From: Anaerolineales bacterium
Lineage (GTDB): Bacteria > Chloroflexota > Anaerolineae > Anaerolineales > Villigracilaceae
DNA: 8,964 bases
Assembly (NCBI GenBank): GCA_016789485.1
Contig: JAEURE010000021.1
Location: 1 to 8,964 of the forward strand
Reading direction: 5' to 3'
Part shown: positions 6,863 through 8,964 of the stretch, piece by piece
How the letters are laid out: each line of letters starts with the position of its first letter
Position numbering within the stretch: position 1 is the first letter of the stretch
The notes under the pieces: generated by a model
Told to the model about the DNA's origin: nothing
The model's database searches: none
What the model saw: only the letters and a program-made list of their open reading frames with translations
Made by a program: the position numbers and the translations under genes

Positions 6863-7963
6863 TTATTGAGGTGGAACTGTAACTGTATCGTTCGTGAGAA
6901 ACGGGGATACGAGCGTGGACAATGCGGGTTGCATCGCGTATGGAAGTTTCGCGGGCACAGGGATATTGTATTGGCTCAAAAGGAATTGCAATGTGGATGC
7001 CTCTGTTGCCTGGCGAGCCAAGTCACTCGGGTTTCTCAACGTTAAGGAAAGTTGAGCATTGGTATACATTAAATAGGATAGTGTAATGGAATCTTGCGGG
7101 GTAACAATCAGGGTGACGATATCGGGAGCGGCGGGAGCTTGTTGCTGTGCTTCGGGATCTGTCGCAGCGGGTTGTGTGGTCACCGTTCCAGATGGAATCA
7201 ACGAGAAGCTTCCCAATTTCATTACCACAACATCTTGTAGCAGCATTTGACACACCAGGCGTGGCCGCTGCGTTTCGGACGGAATCAGGAAGTAGGGCTG
7301 TTGAAGCGATGGATCCAATTCCAGCCTGCCTTGTGCAGCGCCCGTAGTAACAACGCCCAATGAAAGAATGGGAAGCCCTGTTGCACCATATCCAGTTCCC
7401 TCGGAACCGGTTACCTGCCCCAGACCCGTTCCTGTAAGGACTGCTGTAAGGTTGGGCAAGATGCTTTGGAAAGTGGGGTCAATATCCACAAACATAAGGC
7501 AGGCATTGATGTTTACGTGCGCGCCGTCATTAATGGCATAACCAGACAGTGAGAGACGGTTGGCAGGGATGGACATGGCTGTCATGCCCGGCGGAATTAA
7601 TGAAGCCCACTGCGGACCAGAGATTGGAACAGCCGCCGACGCATCATTAACCATCGATTCCGTAATGACAACACCTTGATCGAGGGGGAATTTTGCCACC
7701 TTGTTGTTAGTCAGCAAGGATAATTCATCGCGGGTGAACATTACTTCAACAACGTTTGCCTGGGGAATGCTCATAGTTAAGAGCACGTCCTCGGTGATGG
7801 GGCCTCCCTGCGGAATGTTTTGGGCAGCATAGTAAACCTCTACAAAGACAGGCTGCTCTTCCGATTGAGGCGTTAGGATAAATTGGCGAATAGCAACAAA
7901 ACCTACTATTAGACCAATTATGATGATCAGAAGGACTAAAATCAAAGTTCGACCGCGACGCAT
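6863..7963 (-). CDS. cpaB: Flp pilus assembly protein CpaB/RcpC (SAF domain, membrane anchored)
   Basis: 366 residues from the ATG at 7963. A basic start (RRGR) and one long membrane helix (about 6-26) anchor it with the bulk outside the cytoplasm. An SAF-like domain follows: VEVYYAAQNIPQGGPITEDV (41-60), KVAKFPLDQGVVITES (88-103) and PPGMTAMSIPANRLSLSGYA (124-143), then DGAHVNI. Residues about 160-235 are Gly/Thr-rich, and a Pro/Gln/Ala-rich linker (about 264-281) leads to a second conserved part (VTLIVTPQDSITLSYL, 283-298) resembling the C-terminal CpaB segment. The last 50 residues are not recognised. An ATG six bases earlier (7969) is in frame, but the AGGAG site lies one base from it and seven from the 7963 ATG, so the latter is preferred. 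It is the first pilus gene of the series, 31 bp ahead of cpaE. Confidence 0.88.
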   Translation of the reverse strand: MRRGRTLILVLLIIIIGLIVGFVAIRQFILTPQSEEQPVFVEVYYAAQNIPQGGPITEDVLLTMSIPQANVVEVMFTRDELSLLTNNKVAKFPLDQGVVITESMVNDASAAVPISGPQWASLIPPGMTAMSIPANRLSLSGYAINDGAHVNINACLMFVDIDPTFQSILPNLTAVLTGTGLGQVTGSEGTGYGATGLPILSLGVVTTGAAQGRLELDPSLQQPYFLIPSETQRPRLVCQMLLQDVVVMKLGSFSLIPSGTVTTQPAATDPEAQQQAPAAPDIVTLIVTPQDSITLSYLMYTNAQLSLTLRNPSDLARQATEASTLQFLLSQYNIPVPAKLPYAMQPALSTLVSPFLTNDTVTVPPQ

Positions 7964-7970
7964 ATGCATT

Positions 7971-7978
7971 CTCCTCTC
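7971..7978 (-). promoter_or_regulatory. Shine-Dalgarno site that decides the cpaB start
   Basis: The minus strand reads GAGAGGAG here. It is one base from the ATG at 7969 but seven bases from the ATG at 7963. Normal spacing therefore favours the downstream ATG, shortening CpaB by two residues. Confidence 0.65.
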
Positions 7979-8002
7979 ATGGAGTTGGATAGGTTAAATA
8001 TT

Positions 8003-8013
8003 AACAAATTGTT
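8003..8013. repeat. Short palindrome AACAA-A-TTGTT near the cpaB promoter
   Basis: An exact 11-base inverted repeat (AACAA, central A, TTGTT) lies just downstream of the candidate -10 box in the direction of cpaB transcription. The position would suit an operator, but short AT-rich palindromes are common by chance. Confidence 0.25.
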
Positions 8014-8026
8014 TTATAACATATTC

Positions 8027-8032
8027 ATTATA
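8027..8032 (-). promoter_or_regulatory. Candidate -10 box of the cpaB-tadC operon promoter
   Basis: The minus strand has a perfect TATAAT in an AT-rich part of the spacer between the kinase gene and cpaB, about 63 bases before the cpaB ATG. No convincing -35 TTGACA lies 16-18 bases upstream, so the call rests on the -10 box, AT-rich setting and location. The pilus genes could also be reached by read-through from the kinase gene. Confidence 0.35.
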
Positions 8033-8072
8033 CAAGAAAAATGGCAAAAACATATTACGGGGAAGAGCAAGG

Positions 8073-8102
8073 TTGTGCACAAAAACCGTCTACAAATTTG
8101 TA
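8073..8102. repeat. Pair of palindromes upstream of the cpaB promoter
   Basis: TTGTGCACAA (8073-8082) and TACAAATTTGTA (8091-8102) are both perfect palindromes, of 10 and 12 bases, with 8 bases between them. They lie about 40-75 bases upstream of the candidate -10 box, where an activator could bind. They are also just downstream of the kinase stop codon, but neither has the GC-rich stem and T-tract of an intrinsic terminator. Confidence 0.3.
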
Positions 8103-8127
8103 AAGAGGCCCGAAAAACCCGGAAACT

Positions 8128-8964
8128 CTAATTCTTTGCCTGCACTGTAAAGGAGATTCTGGTTCCGGATCCCGAGACGCTGTCAATTTCAAAGCTGCCG
8201 CCCAGCATTTCCGCCCGTTCACGAATTAATTTCAAGCCCAGGTTGGATGATTCCTTCAACGATTCGGGGTCGAATCCCTTTCCGTTGTCATCCACGCTAA
8301 CGCGAATCAGGTCATTTCCCAGATCCATTTGGACCTTTATCAGGGTAGCCTGACTATGGCGAGCGGCATTTCCAAGCAGTTCCTGTACGGCGCGAAAGAT
8401 CATGACCTCCAAATAGGGCTCAAGCCTGCGTTCGATACCGGTGACAGTTACACTAACATCCAAACCAGTTTGTTCTTTAAATGCATCGGAGTATTTCTTG
8501 AGGGTGGGTGTAAGGCCAAGGTCGTCAAGCATCATGGGACGGAGTTCAAAGATGAAATTCCTCACCTTTTGAAAGGTGCTCATGGCTGACGTCTTTAAAT
8601 CCCCCAACTCCTCTCTTGCCTGCGCCGGGTCAACATCCATCAGACGCATTGCAATTTCTGTTTGCAGAATAAAATTCGAAAGAGCCTGCGCAGGGCCATC
8701 GTGCATTTGACGGGATAAACGCTGGCGTTCCGCTTCCTGCGCATTAACGATCATTTCAATTCCAGCCATCTGGCTTTTGGAACCGCCGGCTGAGGCAGTC
8801 GAAGAAGATGGCGTACTTGCTTTCGAAACCACTTCCTCTAAAACGGTTTTATATTTCTCAAGATGGGTTTTGTCATTCTGAAGTTTTTCGAGCTGACCAC
8901 GCATAATGAAAAGGCGTTGCTGGGCATCCAGAGCAGAATCATAAGCCATTTTTAATTCGTCAAG
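8128..8964 (-). CDS. Soluble NarL/DegS-type sensor histidine kinase (probably 5'-truncated by the window edge)
   Basis: The first ATG in the window is at 8949 (273 residues), but five more in-frame codons (L-D-E-L-K) run to the edge without a stop and no ribosome site precedes that ATG, so the true start probably lies outside. Numbering from that ATG, residues 1-45 look like a coiled coil, followed by a Ser/Ala/Gly linker (46-60). The HisKA_3 dimerisation region is QEAERQRLSRQMHDGPAQAL (71-90) with phospho-acceptor H83, and FELRPMMLDDLGL (134-146). The ATP-binding domain has the N-box ELLGNAARHS (190-199, N194), G1 box DDNGKGFD (220-227), and G2 GLKLIRERAEMLGG plus GSGTRISF. All catalytic motifs are intact. 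No membrane segment is seen, which resembles cytoplasmic DegS. Such kinases usually phosphorylate a NarL/DegU-type regulator, and none is in view. The next gene on the same strand is cpaB, about 165 bp away. Confidence 0.9.
   Translation of the reverse strand, partial: LDELKMAYDSALDAQQRLFIMRGQLEKLQNDKTHLEKYKTVLEEVVSKASTPSSSTASAGGSKSQMAGIEMIVNAQEAERQRLSRQMHDGPAQALSNFILQTEIAMRLMDVDPAQAREELGDLKTSAMSTFQKVRNFIFELRPMMLDDLGLTPTLKKYSDAFKEQTGLDVSVTVTGIERRLEPYLEVMIFRAVQELLGNAARHSQATLIKVQMDLGNDLIRVSVDDNGKGFDPESLKESSNLGLKLIRERAEMLGGSFEIDSVSGSGTRISFTVQAKN

Noticed and set aside
8100..8130. Possible terminator after the kinase gene
   Set aside because: On the minus strand AGAG...CCG can pair with CGG...CTCT around a GGTTTTT loop, but the stem is short and interrupted and lacks a proper T-tract. 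Read-through into cpaB cannot be excluded.

Overview
The window is an 8.96 kb stretch of mid-GC bacterial chromosome. It holds most of a Tad/Flp pilus (type IVc) assembly locus on the minus strand. The probable source is a Chloroflexota bacterium of the Anaerolineae type. The reasons are a CpaB gene running straight into a REC-CpaE gene with no secretin or outer-membrane genes, a DegS/NarL-type soluble histidine kinase next door, and a divergent Lgt-like membrane protein. This placement is inferred from gene content and protein style; no search was run.

Layout by position. Bases 1-18 look like the last codons of an upstream plus-strand gene. A divergent Lgt-family membrane protein follows on the plus strand (20-751). 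Everything else is on the minus strand, so transcription runs from high to low coordinates: a histidine kinase that reaches the right edge (8128-8964), a 158-164 bp spacer with a candidate promoter and several short palindromes, then cpaB/rcpC (6863-7963), cpaE/tadZ with an N-terminal receiver domain (5590-6831), cpaF/tadA ATPase (4121-5578), tadB (3124-4077), tadC (2154-3122), comF (1386-2111) and long-form hpf (780-1343). A strong bidirectional terminator at 737-771 separates the converging lgt-like and hpf genes.

How the parts fit. CpaF is the cytoplasmic motor ATPase. TadB and TadC are the inner-membrane platform. CpaE is the MinD-like polar or assembly factor. CpaB is a membrane-anchored extracytoplasmic SAF-domain protein. 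No secretin, pilotin, Flp pilin, prepilin peptidase or TadE/F minor pilin is encoded here, so those must lie elsewhere; the missing secretin fits a single-membrane envelope. Gaps from cpaB to tadC are 1-43 bp with good Shine-Dalgarno sites, so these genes are probably one operon, perhaps extending into comF and hpf (42 bp gaps).

Points most worth a second look: the CpaE P-loop lysine is replaced by cysteine while its receiver domain keeps every phosphorylation residue; the neighbouring kinase has no response regulator in the window; the Lgt-like protein lacks key family motifs; comF sits directly behind tadC. No RNA gene, CRISPR array, insertion sequence or other mobile element was seen, and no gene-free stretch exceeds about 165 bp.
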